Shown here one piece after another: positions 38,221 to 47,010 of a DNA stretch of 64,000 nucleotides (positions within the stretch are counted from its first letter, which is position 1; every line of letters starts with the position of its first letter). A program made the position numbers and the translations under genes. The notes under the pieces were generated by a model that was not told where the DNA came from, did no database searches, and saw only the letters and a list, made by a program, of their open reading frames with translations. The DNA is taken from contig JAUSMA010000014.1 of assembly GCA_030645475.1 (NCBI GenBank), positions 124,001-188,000 on the forward strand, in the 5' to 3' direction. Origin of the DNA: Nitrospirota bacterium (GTDB lineage: Bacteria > Nitrospirota > Nitrospiria > Nitrospirales > Nitrospiraceae).

Positions 38221-39456
38221 ATGAAGCGCCGATTGGTTCTCGCGATCCTCTTCCTTGCATCCTGCGCCTGGCTTCACTCAATCGATTCGTCGTTGGCGGA
38301 GACGCCTGACAATCAGACGCCACAGGCTTCGACGGAACCACCCTCGGCAGCACCGCCTCTCCAGCTTCCAGAATTGCAGCCTCACGAACGAGACGATGCC
38401 GTCAGTCTGCTAGGGGAACTGCGCGAAATCGTCCGCCTGTCTCCGCAGAGCGCTGACGACCGGCTCAAGTTAGCCGAGGCGCTCTATCGGATCGGCGATC
38501 TGGATACCGCGATCGACGAATGCCGCATCGCTATTGCGCTGAAGCCCGACCATGCCCTGGGGCATCTCCAGCTCGGCAGGGCCTTGATGGCCAAACAAGA
38601 CTGGCGCGCATCGGTAATGGAATTGAAGGAAGCGGCCAGACTCAATCCGGAATTGACGCAAGCCCACTACAATCTCGGCACCGCCTACTACACCACCGGC
38701 AATATCAAAGGAGCGATTCAGTCCTACCAGCAAGCGCTGGAGCTGCAGCCCTCCTTTCCCGACGCCCGCTACCGCCTGGCACTCGTGCTCAAGTTAGCCA
38801 AACGCGACCAGGAGTCCGCGCAATTCATGGAAGAAGCGGCCGCGAGCGGCATCCCGCAGGCGCAGTTTTTTCTTGGCAATGCCTATCGTGCAGGCCAGGG
38901 AGTGACCAAGAGCGGAACGCTCGCCGTCTATTGGTGGACCAACGCGGCGGAATTCGGACATCAGCCGGCGGCATCCACCTTGTCCATCCTTCGCCGCCAA
39001 GCCCTCTCGCCGGTCCAACCGGAACAGAGCCGCCTTGAAGCCTTGAAGGCCTTTCAAGGTTATCGGGAAAAGATCTGGGAGAACTTTCCCGACCTCGCAC
39101 GCAACGGCGACAGCGAAACCCTAGGGACAACGTTGCTGAAGCAGAATCGAACGGACCATGCCGTCCCGGTACTGCTCCAAGAATGTTATGCCCTCAGCGA
39201 CATGGCGCAGACCGAACTCGCCCGACTCTATGAAGCGGGCTGGGAACCATCCCTGCCTCCCTTCGACAAGAAAATTCTGGCCTGCTTCGAGGCCACGGCC
39301 GGCGAGGGATTTGGGCCTGCCAAGAAAATTCTGGCTCGTATCTATGGCAAGGGCCTCGGCATGAAACCCGACAGACAGAAAGCGATCACAGCCGTTCGGG
39401 GTTTACCGAAGCAGGACGTCAAGGCGGTGATGGACGAACTCTCCTTGCAGCCATAG
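38221..39456 (+). CDS. Secreted TPR/Sel1-repeat protein
   Basis: 411 residues with a signal peptide (about 1-29). TPR units run from about 75 to 215 (DLDTAIDECRIAIALKPDHALGH-like periodicity), then Sel1 repeats (AQFFLGNAYRAGQGV, and at the C-terminus AKKILARIYGKGLGM). The mixture fits a periplasmic adaptor. GGAGG lies about 12 nt upstream of the ATG. It ends 4 nt before the sigma-54 activator, so the two are probably co-expressed. Confidence 0.85.
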   Translation: MKRRLVLAILFLASCAWLHSIDSSLAETPDNQTPQASTEPPSAAPPLQLPELQPHERDDAVSLLGELREIVRLSPQSADDRLKLAEALYRIGDLDTAIDECRIAIALKPDHALGHLQLGRALMAKQDWRASVMELKEAARLNPELTQAHYNLGTAYYTTGNIKGAIQSYQQALELQPSFPDARYRLALVLKLAKRDQESAQFMEEAAASGIPQAQFFLGNAYRAGQGVTKSGTLAVYWWTNAAEFGHQPAASTLSILRRQALSPVQPEQSRLEALKAFQGYREKIWENFPDLARNGDSETLGTTLLKQNRTDHAVPVLLQECYALSDMAQTELARLYEAGWEPSLPPFDKKILACFEATAGEGFGPAKKILARIYGKGLGMKPDRQKAITAVRGLPKQDVKAVMDELSLQP

Positions 39457-39460
39457 CCGC

Positions 39461-42070
39461 ATGTCAGACTTCTCTCAAACATGGCGCCTCTTTCTCCAAT
39501 CAGTTTGGCTCCAAGCCGGCGCCATGGGATTGGGTGCGACGGTTCTGGTGCTCAGCCTCGGGGCCCTCGCTCCTGCGACATTCACCGCGTTGGATTGGAC
39601 GGCCTACGACACCTGGCTCCGGCACCGCGCGCCAGTCCCGGTCAGTTCCTCTCTCCTCCTCATCACGCGCGATCAAGCCAGCGAAACGAAATTCGGAACC
39701 GGCCCATGGGATCGGGCGGTCCTCGCCCGCTTCATCACTGCAGCACATAACAGCGGAGCGAAAGCGATCGGCCTGGACCATCGCATCGCGCAACCCAGCC
39801 AGGCACAGCTCGGCGGCGCCGCCAGCGATGCGTTGCTCCTGGAAGCTACCAGAACTGCGGGGCCTGTCGTCTATCCCTATGAGCCCGAGTCGCCGCTCGC
39901 CTCGGAGGCGATGGCCCTCAGCCACCTCCTGGTCTCCCCAAGCCAGGACCACGTCACACGTATAGTGCCTCTGTTTACAGAACTGGGCACAGCGTCTGTT
40001 CCAGCATTCGGACTGGCACTATATACACTGACGCAGCCCCAGACGAGCCAGACCGGCACTATGGCCCTCGTGAACTATGCAGGAGACGGCTCCTTGGGCA
40101 ACCTGCCCACCCTGTCGTTCGCCTCCCTCTGGGAAGCCCTGGAATCCCATCAAGATGAACGGCTCGAGAGCTGGTTCACAAACAAAGTCGTCGTCTTCCT
40201 CCCCGATCCAGCACCGGCGGCCACATGGCTCTTGCCGACGGGCCAGTCCGTCTCCGGATCTACGATCCACCTCCATCTGCTCAACATGCTCCTGACCGAC
40301 AACCGGGTCTGCCGGCTTGGCTTGGCAAGCAGCAGCTTCGTCACCCTCTTGCTCGCAAGCCTCGTGGCCTGGTTTCTGCTGCATACAGGTGGATCACGGT
40401 CCTTCCTCTTCGCAGGAGCCGTCGTCCTCGCCTACGGATGCCTGCTGGTGGCGGCATTGGCCCTCGCGCATCTGGTGCTTCCCCTGGCCCTGCCGCTCAG
40501 CGCCTTGGCCCTCGTGTTCGTCGGCGCCACCGTCTGGACTCACCTCACGGCAGGTCAACGGATGGTCCTGCTCGAACGTGACATGCTTCGCGTCCAGCAG
40601 GAAGCCGTGGCAGTCCGCGAGGCCCTGGTCCTGCGTGAGAACCGGGCCGAGGCGCTGCAAGAAGATCTGGACCAGGCACGAGCCGCCGTCGCCCAGTCGA
40701 CCGGCCTACAGCAAGATCTCTCACGCTCCGCAGAAACGTTGCGAACAGAATTGGCCGATGTGCAGGCGCAGGAAGAAGCAGCCAGACAACAACTAGAGGA
40801 CTTGGGTCGCGAGTTGGCGGGGCTGCGCGCCGTCACCGAGAGCAGCACCAAGCTGGGGGATACAGAGTTGGAACAACTGCGCGACGAATGCCGCAGACTC
40901 GGCATCGTCACGCAGAACCATCACCTGCTCGGGCTCTTCCGCGATCTGAAGAAAGGCGCCAAGTCTCAGTTGCCCGCGCTCTTGCTGGGCGAGGCAGGCA
41001 CAGGCAAAGAACTCTTCGCGCGCGCGATCCATCTGCTGAGTCCAAGATCCGGCAAACCCTTCATCGCCGTCAACATGGCGGCCATCTCACCGGAGCTCTT
41101 TGAGAGCGAACTGTTCGGCCATGTGCGCGGCAGCTTCACCGGCGCGACGATGGATCGGCGCGGGTACTTCGAGCTGGCGCATCACGGCACGCTCTTTCTC
41201 GATGAGATCGGCGATCTGCGCCTGGAACATCAAGGCAAGTTGCTTCGTGTGCTCCAAGAAAAAACCTTCTATCGCGTCGGCGCGACGACCCCGACGACCG
41301 TCGATGTCCGCGTAGTCGCGGCAACGAATCGCGATCTGCAGCGAGGCGTGTCCGAGGGCTGGTTCCGGGAGGATCTGTACTTCAGGCTGAAGGGTTTAGT
41401 GTTTCGGCTCCCGCTATTGCATGACCGAAAAGACGATATCGGCCTGCTGGCCGAACATTACCTGACCGGCCAAGCCCAGCAGCTGGGGCGGGAAGCCCCG
41501 AAGCTCACGCAGGACGCGCTCGACGCGCTGCTACAGCATGAGTGGACAGGCAATGTCCGAGAACTCCGCCAATGTCTCGAACAGGCAGTCGCGCTCGCCG
41601 AGCGGCCCCTGCTGACAAAAGACGATCTTCGATTGCAGCCGGCGACAGCCACCACATCGTCAGATCGCGCGCGCACACCCAAAATATTGCCGGAGCCCGC
41701 CGGCGATGCAGCCGTGCTCGATTGCCTCCGCCTCAATGGCTTCGACATGCAGGCAACAGCCAAGGCCCTTGGGTGGGACAGGAGCACGGTCACACAGCGG
41801 CTCAAGGGCCTCTGCTTCCAGGCACTGGTCGACACACAGGGCGACAAGGCCCAGGCAGCGGCCACGTTGGCTGGCGACCCCTCTCTCACAAGAACGGTCG
41901 AACTCAAGCTGATGGACTACTATGAGCACCTCCTAGCCACCATCCAGCCATTCGCGACGGTGGAGGAGGCACTGGCCGACTGCAAGAGACGCTTCAAAAA
42001 TCTGCCGGATCGGCATTTCAAGTCGGTCGAAGCATTGGTCAAACAGGCCTACGCACAGAAAGCCAACTGA
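39461..42070 (+). CDS. CHASE2-domain sigma-54 activator
   Basis: 869 residues. The order is: one TM helix (about 15-37), an extracytoplasmic CHASE2 sensor (about 40-280), two or three TM helices (about 285-365), a long coiled coil (about 370-465), an AAA+ sigma-54 interaction domain with Walker A GEAGTGKE and RGSFTGA, Walker B LFLDEIGDL, and a Fis-type helix-turn-helix (LRLNGFDMQATAKALGWDRSTVTQRL). Membrane sensor and activator are fused with no kinase or receiver. The loop that contacts sigma-54 is GSFTGA instead of GAFTGA. Confidence 0.9.
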   Translation: MSDFSQTWRLFLQSVWLQAGAMGLGATVLVLSLGALAPATFTALDWTAYDTWLRHRAPVPVSSSLLLITRDQASETKFGTGPWDRAVLARFITAAHNSGAKAIGLDHRIAQPSQAQLGGAASDALLLEATRTAGPVVYPYEPESPLASEAMALSHLLVSPSQDHVTRIVPLFTELGTASVPAFGLALYTLTQPQTSQTGTMALVNYAGDGSLGNLPTLSFASLWEALESHQDERLESWFTNKVVVFLPDPAPAATWLLPTGQSVSGSTIHLHLLNMLLTDNRVCRLGLASSSFVTLLLASLVAWFLLHTGGSRSFLFAGAVVLAYGCLLVAALALAHLVLPLALPLSALALVFVGATVWTHLTAGQRMVLLERDMLRVQQEAVAVREALVLRENRAEALQEDLDQARAAVAQSTGLQQDLSRSAETLRTELADVQAQEEAARQQLEDLGRELAGLRAVTESSTKLGDTELEQLRDECRRLGIVTQNHHLLGLFRDLKKGAKSQLPALLLGEAGTGKELFARAIHLLSPRSGKPFIAVNMAAISPELFESELFGHVRGSFTGATMDRRGYFELAHHGTLFLDEIGDLRLEHQGKLLRVLQEKTFYRVGATTPTTVDVRVVAATNRDLQRGVSEGWFREDLYFRLKGLVFRLPLLHDRKDDIGLLAEHYLTGQAQQLGREAPKLTQDALDALLQHEWTGNVRELRQCLEQAVALAERPLLTKDDLRLQPATATTSSDRARTPKILPEPAGDAAVLDCLRLNGFDMQATAKALGWDRSTVTQRLKGLCFQALVDTQGDKAQAAATLAGDPSLTRTVELKLMDYYEHLLATIQPFATVEEALADCKRRFKNLPDRHFKSVEALVKQAYAQKAN

Positions 42071-42135
42071 CCACATGGTGCTAAACTAGAACGAAGCCAT
42101 CGGGATTCCTGGGCAGGTAAAGATTGGCGCCTTCT

Positions 42136-42564
42136 ATGTATGTCCTCTTTCTCCTATTCCTATTCCTACTCCTACTCCTGACACCGAACGAATCCTCGGC
42201 TGAGGTCTACGCCTGCCCCAATGTCGACGGCGATACCTATACTGAAAGCCCGCAGCGGTCCGATTGCCGCCCCCTCGACATCCAACCGCCTCCGTTAGTC
42301 TACGAGCGAACCTATACAGGGAAGGGTGTCGAAGCAAGACCGAGCGGGCCCTGGCCGCAGGGATCGGCTGAGGCTCAGACTGAAATCTGCGGGCTCTATC
42401 GGGAGTGGATTATGTTGGGCAGGAAGCGGTATGCAAACGCCTATGACGTTCCACCTCACGGGCTTACACCTCTCGAAATTACCCGGCTGAACAATCTAGA
42501 CCTACTGTTTTCCTATCGCGGCAATCCGAACTGCGATCGAAACCCCGAGCCTCAGGCTTTTTAG
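42136..42564 (+). CDS. Small secreted Cys-containing protein, unknown
   Basis: 142 residues from ATG 42136. The signal peptide core is encoded by a 6-bp-period repeat (TCCTAT/TCCTAC units at 42151-42180) giving an almost pure Leu/Phe stretch. The mature part has paired Cys residues (VYACPNVDG, SDCRPLD, EICGLY, NPNCDRN). The start resembles DUF4124-like modules, but I cannot assign it. The repeat unit is a multiple of 3, so slippage would change length, not frame. Confidence 0.65.
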   Translation: MYVLFLLFLFLLLLLTPNESSAEVYACPNVDGDTYTESPQRSDCRPLDIQPPPLVYERTYTGKGVEARPSGPWPQGSAEAQTEICGLYREWIMLGRKRYANAYDVPPHGLTPLEITRLNNLDLLFSYRGNPNCDRNPEPQAF

Positions 42565-42665
42565 TCCGCGAGCCCACCCCCCATCGACAGGATCACACTC
42601 TCGTGCTCAGGCCTTTGTTGTGCGCTTGCGTGCCGGCCGTCTTGCACTCGACGTCCAGTCCCTCC

Positions 42666-43148
42666 TCATGCTGCTTTTCCTGAAGCGGTCTTGGCTCGCA
42701 CCAAAAGATCGACCTCGCAATCCAGAACATGCAGCAAGGACAAGAGTTGGTCGACCGACTTGCGGTAGTTCGTCTGATCCAGCAGACGATAGAACTGCGT
42801 GGCTGAAGTTCCAAGCCGTCTGATCATTTCACGCTTCGACAGGGGACTCGCCTCGACCCGCTTCTGTGCCTCGATCGTCAGCTTATACAGCAGCGTATCC
42901 CACAAGTAGTGCGGGTCCTGGTTGTATTCCAACACCTGCTCACCGTGGACCGTTCCTTCCTTGCCCGACTCCAATACATAGGTAAACCCTTCGCTCCCAA
43001 GCTCTTTATCGACAAAGACCCGGGCAATCGGATCGGCGGCACTGGGTTGAGGCTCGACTTTCGAGTAGGGAAGCTGGAACAGCTTCCTCGATGCCTTCAC
43101 CAGGAACGATCTTTTACGATTGTTGTGTGTAACAGACAGGATCTTCAT
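42666..43148 (-). CDS. Helix-turn-helix protein, third gene of a TA-like operon
   Basis: 160 residues. The N-terminal half (about 1-85) is beta-rich with a VTHNNRKRSFLVKAS start. The C-terminal half contains a clear XRE-like helix-turn-helix (SKREMIRRLGTSATQFYRLLDQTNYRKSVDQL). It lies 10 nt after the DUF5615 gene and is probably the operon's regulator or an antitoxin-like component. The function is inferred only from position. Confidence 0.72.
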   Translation of the reverse strand: MKILSVTHNNRKRSFLVKASRKLFQLPYSKVEPQPSAADPIARVFVDKELGSEGFTYVLESGKEGTVHGEQVLEYNQDPHYLWDTLLYKLTIEAQKRVEASPLSKREMIRRLGTSATQFYRLLDQTNYRKSVDQLLSLLHVLDCEVDLLVRAKTASGKAA

Positions 43149-43158
43149 AGCGGCTCGA

Positions 43159-43503
43159 TTAGACCGTTATGTCACTGATTTCAATGACTGCTTCGCCTGC
43201 CACGAGAAGAATGACTGCTGAAGGCCAAGCCTGCGTGAGTATCTCCTTCAGCTTCGCATTCGATGTGTTCCCGCAAGTGACCCACAGAATCTGCGGTGGT
43301 GAGCCGAGCTGGGCAGCAAGATCGACCAGATCGCGGTCTTTCGTCAGCACCACGGCTTGCGCCTTGCGCGCGGCAAGAAAGATGTTGCGATCCGTTGCGT
43401 CGCGCAATCCCAAGTCCTTGACCGGCAAGGCCTCAACGCCGTATGTCGCACGAAACCATTGAGCGATATCAGGAGAAATCTGCGCGTCGAGCCAGATCTT
43501 CAC
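43159..43503 (-). CDS. DUF5615 PIN-like toxin
   Basis: 114 residues starting MKIWLDAQISPDIAQWF, with VLTKDRDLVDLA in the middle: the Asp residues mark the PIN-like nuclease site of the DUF5615/Mut7-C type. ATG overlaps the DUF433 stop codon by 4 nt, the usual antitoxin-toxin arrangement. Confidence 0.85.
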   Translation of the reverse strand: MKIWLDAQISPDIAQWFRATYGVEALPVKDLGLRDATDRNIFLAARKAQAVVLTKDRDLVDLAAQLGSPPQILWVTCGNTSNAKLKEILTQAWPSAVILLVAGEAVIEISDITV

Positions 43504-43724
43504 GCAGCGAGGATTGGGTGATTGAGCCGACTACTGGCAAAGCGAAGGCAGGCCGAGATGTCTTCCGCTTCGAGATCCGGCAGTTCCTTGAGGACTTGCT
43601 GCTGAGTGAGTCCTGTGGCAAGCAGGTCCAGGACGTCGATGACCCGAATCCGCATGCCACGGATACAGGGCCGCCCTCCGCACTGTGCAGGATTGACGGT
43701 AATACGTTCTGCGAGTTCAGCCAT
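43500..43724 (-). CDS. DUF433 antitoxin
   Basis: 74 residues with the family signature INPxQCGGRPCIRGMRIRV-like N-terminus (here VNPAQCGGRPCIRGMRI) and a C-terminal helix-turn-helix-like half. DUF433 proteins are regularly paired with DUF5615 toxins. AGGAG lies 8 nt before the ATG. Confidence 0.88.
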   Translation of the reverse strand: MAELAERITVNPAQCGGRPCIRGMRIRVIDVLDLLATGLTQQQVLKELPDLEAEDISACLRFASSRLNHPILAA

Positions 43725-43844
43725 AATGAAAATCTCCTGAGCAGATCCGTAGCCTAGATACTGACAGATCTCAAGGTTGGGAGGTAAGTTTACTGAAAAT
43801 TCTGTCGTATATCTACCACCAGGCCCCTTTCCCCATCCCCCCGT

Positions 43845-44270
43845 TCACTGGCAGGTTGGGTCGGCGGAGGCAGGATCGAAGGCGTCGTCGCGCACGTCCA
43901 GGATCAGTTCATAGGGTGCCATGGGCGAGAAATTCGAGCGCAGGGCCACGGACTTCCCGACCACATTGGCTTGCACGCTCCGCTCAATGAAGGTCGCGAG
44001 GCGGAGCAGATCCGCCACTGGGCCACCGATCCACTGCTCGGTAATTTCCGGTTGATGCGAGGTGCCGATTTCGAGATTCATCGCCGGTCCGAACTGGGCA
44101 TATTCCGACAGCCGATCGTTCGCCGGATTGGACCCGTAGGCCCGGATTTCAGCCGCGAACTTCCGCAACCCCGCCACCGATCCGACAATGCGCCATTCCT
44201 TCGCCGCATCGTTTTTACCGCAGAAAAACCCCAACTCGCGCCAAGCCCGGCGCGTCGATTCGTTTGCCAT
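43845..44270 (-). CDS. Conserved-looking cytosolic protein, unknown
   Basis: 141 residues from ATG 44270 (MANESTRRAWRELGF). Mixed alpha/beta, with EWRIVGSVAGLRKFAAEIRAYG and LEIGTS segments; it looks like a small stand-alone fold. No family is recognised. A copy of hairpin repeat family 2 lies only 18 bp upstream, where a promoter would be expected. Confidence 0.65.
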   Translation of the reverse strand: MANESTRRAWRELGFFCGKNDAAKEWRIVGSVAGLRKFAAEIRAYGSNPANDRLSEYAQFGPAMNLEIGTSHQPEITEQWIGGPVADLLRLATFIERSVQANVVGKSVALRSNFSPMAPYELILDVRDDAFDPASADPTCQ

Positions 44271-44288
44271 GACGTTACTCCTTTGGTC

Positions 44289-44407
44289 GGATGCTGAAAA
44301 AGTCCGCCAGCTTCGTTCTCGCATCGTTCAGACCCTCAACGTACCCTACGGGTACGCCTCGGCCCTTCACTCGCTGCGGCCTTGCTGAACGAACTTTTTG
44401 AGCATCC
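44289..44407. repeat. Hairpin repeat family 2, copy 1
   Basis: About 119 bp. The outer stem GGATGCTGAAAAAGT pairs with ACTTTTTGAGCATCC. A central perfect palindrome CGTACCC-TAC-GGGTACG is identical in the second copy at 59389-59510. Confidence 0.9.
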
Positions 44408-44480
44408 TACGAATTAAGAAAAGACTCTGGGCCTCTTTTCATATCCTATTGCCGCTAGAATAGAGGGCTGCCTCGGACAG

Positions 44481-44852
44481 CTACTTGACGTAGACCACTC
44501 CAGGCAAATCCTTCAGATCTGCATCGCCTGTGACCACCTCAGCCTCTTGGTCCCGGGCGGTTGCATATACAATTGCGTCGGCCATCGCTAAACCATGCTT
44601 CAAGCTCACATCGGCAGCGAGGAGGGCAATCGACTCTGTCAATTGAACCACCTGGGTGGCACTGAGCCGTCCCGCGAACAATAACGCCGTCTCCTCCCCT
44701 CGCTCCCGCTTGATCTTTTTGTAGACCTCATACAGCACGATGGTCGGCGTGATGAGCTGATACCGAGAGGTGAGATAGGGCGCATATTTTTCGGCGAGTG
44801 GTCCGCCCGTGAAGAATTCAATCCATCCGCTGGAATCCAGCAAGACCTTCAC
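44481..44852 (-). CDS. PIN-domain toxin (VapC family)
   Basis: 123 residues. The PIN-fold acidic residues are visible: Asp in MKVLLDSSGWIEF, Glu in VLYEVYKK, Asp in MADAIVYATA, and Asp in VVTGDADL. These endoribonucleases usually cut tRNA or rRNA. ATG overlaps the antitoxin stop codon by 4 nt. Confidence 0.9.
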   Translation of the reverse strand: MKVLLDSSGWIEFFTGGPLAEKYAPYLTSRYQLITPTIVLYEVYKKIKRERGEETALLFAGRLSATQVVQLTESIALLAADVSLKHGLAMADAIVYATARDQEAEVVTGDADLKDLPGVVYVK

Positions 44853-45058
44853 AATCGGTCCTTCTTCTCCCGAAGATCCGTTTTAGACATGCCCTTGAGC
44901 GCACCCTTAAGCGACTTCAACGGGACTTCCGGCACCAGGGTGATGACTCCGCCCTTTTCCACAATCTGCAACCGCTGGCTTGGGGCAAGATGGAGCTTCT
45001 CCCGCACTTCTTTGGGAATCACAATTTGGAATTTCGGCGAAATCGTCGTCATGGCCAT
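44849..45058 (-). CDS. AbrB-type antitoxin (VapB/MazE-like)
   Basis: 69 residues from ATG 45058 (MAMTTISPKFQIVIPKEVR), with AGGGAGG 6 nt upstream. The swapped-hairpin AbrB DNA-binding fold occupies the first 45 residues; the rest is the Lys-rich toxin-binding tail. By family analogy it represses its own operon. Confidence 0.88.
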   Translation of the reverse strand: MAMTTISPKFQIVIPKEVREKLHLAPSQRLQIVEKGGVITLVPEVPLKSLKGALKGMSKTDLREKKDRL

Positions 45059-45089
45059 GATGGACCTCCCTACCAATTCACGATCGATC

Positions 45090-45116
45090 ATAATATCGTC
45101 GTACGCTCTAGGTCAA
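45090..45116 (-). promoter_or_regulatory. Possible vapBC promoter/operator
   Basis: Minus-strand TTGACC (45116-45111) and TATTAT (45095-45090) with a 15-bp spacer, shorter than ideal. An ACGAT...ATCGT inverted repeat overlaps the -10 region, which would suit autorepression. Confidence 0.45.
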
Positions 45117-45152
45117 GACAACCCTGTTCCTCAGCGGATAACGCTGAGGGGT

Positions 45153-45187
45153 GAGCGATGAACGATGAGTGATGAATGAGGAGCAGC
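45153..45187. repeat. 7-bp-period repeat upstream of the vapBC-like pair
   Basis: GAGCGAT, GAACGAT, GAGTGAT, GAATGAG, GAGCAGC: five degenerate heptamers. An 8-bp perfect hairpin (CCTCAGCG/CGCTGAGG, 45129-45149) precedes them. Confidence 0.65.
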
Positions 45188-45195
45188 TTATGTTT

Positions 45196-45212
45196 AAGGG
45201 GTCTGACCCCTT
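45196..45212. repeat. GGGGTC palindrome
   Basis: AAGGGGTC-T-GACCCCTT, followed by TGTTTCAATTTG. Related forms occur near 45463 (GAGGTCTGCCCCC), 46038 and 46885. Sequences like this are common at ends of REP-associated Y1 transposase units; no transposase gene is present here. Confidence 0.6.
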
Positions 45213-45237
45213 TGTTTCAATTTGTTTTGCCTGTCGC

Positions 45238-45453
45238 TTAGACATTCACAGGCAGAAGCTGAAACACCCGTGCCAGTTGACTCGCTCGTTTCAAATCTCC
45301 ACCTCGCAACGCTTTGCGCACATCATCCAGTTTCTGCGCGTCCGATAGCGAGAGGTACGGAGACCATCCGGTATCCGTGTCAATTAAGTCCACTTCAACC
45401 TCAGCGGCGTATCGCCCCTCATGAACTAATTTTGTATAGTGGTGGCTGCTCAT
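45238..45453 (-). CDS. Small protein of unknown function
   Basis: 71 residues from ATG 45453 (MSSHHYTKLVHEGRYAAEVEV). The WSPYLSLSDAQKLDDVRKAL segment with a strand-helix pattern looks like a recurrent small family that travels with toxin-antitoxin genes. No Shine-Dalgarno sequence is visible. It may be an antitoxin without its toxin, but this is inference. Confidence 0.65.
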   Translation of the reverse strand: MSSHHYTKLVHEGRYAAEVEVDLIDTDTGWSPYLSLSDAQKLDDVRKALRGGDLKRASQLARVFQLLPVNV

Positions 45454-45510
45454 GGTCAAAGTCTAAGAGGTCTGCCCCCTTTATTTTCTCCCCAGCTTGA
45501 AGCTTGTCCC

Positions 45511-45951
45511 CTATTGGGTTGGTATGTGACTTGCGGGAATGCGCAGCCTTTCGCGGCGTGCCTCGATGAAATACGGGATCGATCGCGCCAAACCGAGCAG
45601 CAAAATGAACGAGGGGACGGTCAATTCGAGTTTGAAGGCGATGCCCAACCACAGGTCCGCGAAAAAGGAAAGTGCCTCGCGGAAGGAGACGTCTTCCATA
45701 TGTCCGTCGTCTGTTCTGAACATACATGCGCCGCTCTCGTGCTTGCTGTTCGTGTAGATCTTATAGTCCATGTACGTCATGCCGTGGCTCTGACCATAGC
45801 CCGCACATCCAGGGACAACAACGCTGCGCTCGACGAACTCCGCAAGACCAAAAGCAAGCAGAAGACCCAGAACGCCACAGATCCCCGTGTTGACAAGACC
45901 ACGGCGGCCCCTCCAAATTGGAAAATCAACGGGCCTACCTGGAAGAGACAT
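45511..45951 (-). CDS. Two-TM membrane protein, unknown
   Basis: 146 residues from ATG 45951 (MSLPGRPVDFPIWRGRRG). TM helices lie at about 20-40 and 110-130; between them is a Cys-containing extracytoplasmic loop (VPGCAGYGQ, GACMFRTDD). No family is recognised. It forms part of the run of minus-strand island genes. Confidence 0.6.
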   Translation of the reverse strand: MSLPGRPVDFPIWRGRRGLVNTGICGVLGLLLAFGLAEFVERSVVVPGCAGYGQSHGMTYMDYKIYTNSKHESGACMFRTDDGHMEDVSFREALSFFADLWLGIAFKLELTVPSFILLLGLARSIPYFIEARRERLRIPASHIPTQ

Positions 45952-46103
45952 GTTGGCCTTTACCGGCCGACGACAGCCGCCGGCCTTTCGAGCGAGATCT
46001 AGCACTACAAGGCATAAACAAGCCAGGGATCTAAAACAAAGAAGTCTGCCCCTGTTGTTTTCCTTCGGCTATACGAGACGAATCTTATCGGCGCCACCGG
46101 CGT

Positions 46104-46772
46104 TCAGTTCTCCCCACCCACACCGATCACGAGGAGCACCGAATAGTCTTGCTTCTTGCAGCCCTGGACCGGAGGCATCGCTCCTCCGGGAGCAACTGGA
46201 AACGCAGTCTTCTGCACGTTTGCTGGCGAACAGGATCCATCACCCGCCGCCGGTCTATAGCGCGCTGAGCGGCAGGCTAGGTGCGTCACATCGTAGAGCG
46301 TCGCGCCGTTATCGAGCTCCCAGCGCATATCACCATTTTTGTCGGCGGGATAAATGGTCAGAACAGCCGTCACCGCGCGGTTACCCGTGACCAGGTATTT
46401 GCGAGGAGGGACCGGAAAGTCCGGCTGCTCCATGATCAAGCCATGTTCCTCCAGCCACCAGTCTGCGCCGTCGAATCTCCAGCCCGCTAGGGCAACTCCA
46501 CCGGCATTCTTCAACCGATCATAGTTGTTCAGATTCACTCCTCGAGGGCCAGGGTCCAGACGCCACAGACCCCACGACTGCGCGCCGCTCCCGGAGGTCG
46601 CTCCTGGCTCACCCAACGCCGCGATGAACTGCGTCGGAATGCGCTGCAACCTCGCCTGACCTCCGCCTGCGACGTGAAGCAGCTGACCCACGGCGACCAT
46701 CGTCACAACCAACGCCGCCGCAAAGCCTAGGCGGCTAATCAGGTGCTGTGTTCTCCACGTTGGCTCCAACAC
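46104..46772 (-). CDS. Membrane-anchored or secreted protein, unknown
   Basis: 222 residues with one N-terminal TM or signal segment (about 13-35). The body is Trp/Gly-rich (WGLWRLDPGPRGVNLNNY, WRFDGADWWLEEHGL) and has conserved-looking PPRKYLVTGNR and a C-terminal CKKQDYSVLLVIGV strand with Cys residues likely in disulphides. It looks like a periplasmic beta-sandwich. No family is recognised. Confidence 0.65.
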   Translation of the reverse strand: MLEPTWRTQHLISRLGFAAALVVTMVAVGQLLHVAGGGQARLQRIPTQFIAALGEPGATSGSGAQSWGLWRLDPGPRGVNLNNYDRLKNAGGVALAGWRFDGADWWLEEHGLIMEQPDFPVPPRKYLVTGNRAVTAVLTIYPADKNGDMRWELDNGATLYDVTHLACRSARYRPAAGDGSCSPANVQKTAFPVAPGGAMPPVQGCKKQDYSVLLVIGVGGEN

Positions 46773-47010
46773 TCTACCTCGCTATATCGCGGGTGCTTAT
46801 GCGGGTCGGCATAACAGCCTTTCCTGAATGGGCTCACATCCCATCGAGCGGACAGGGACACCATCCGGCCTTCGCTAGAAAACTAGGGGTTCTGACCCCC
46901 TTTGTTTCGCCCTCAGAATGTCCCTATTATTTTGCCTCAGATGCAAAGTCAAGCACGGCCCCACTCTTTGCATTTTGGGCAGCGCTTACGGGTACCTTGG
47001 TCGTTTGCAT
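46773..47010. other. Non-coding stretch with a GGGGTTCTGACCCC palindrome
   Basis: No convincing gene. It holds one degenerate GGGGTC palindrome (46885-46905) followed by TTTGTTTC, as at 45196. Confidence 0.5.

Noticed and set aside
42151-42180. Phase-variable repeat in the secreted protein gene
   Set aside because: The repeat unit is 6 bp, so gain or loss keeps the frame; on/off switching is not expected.
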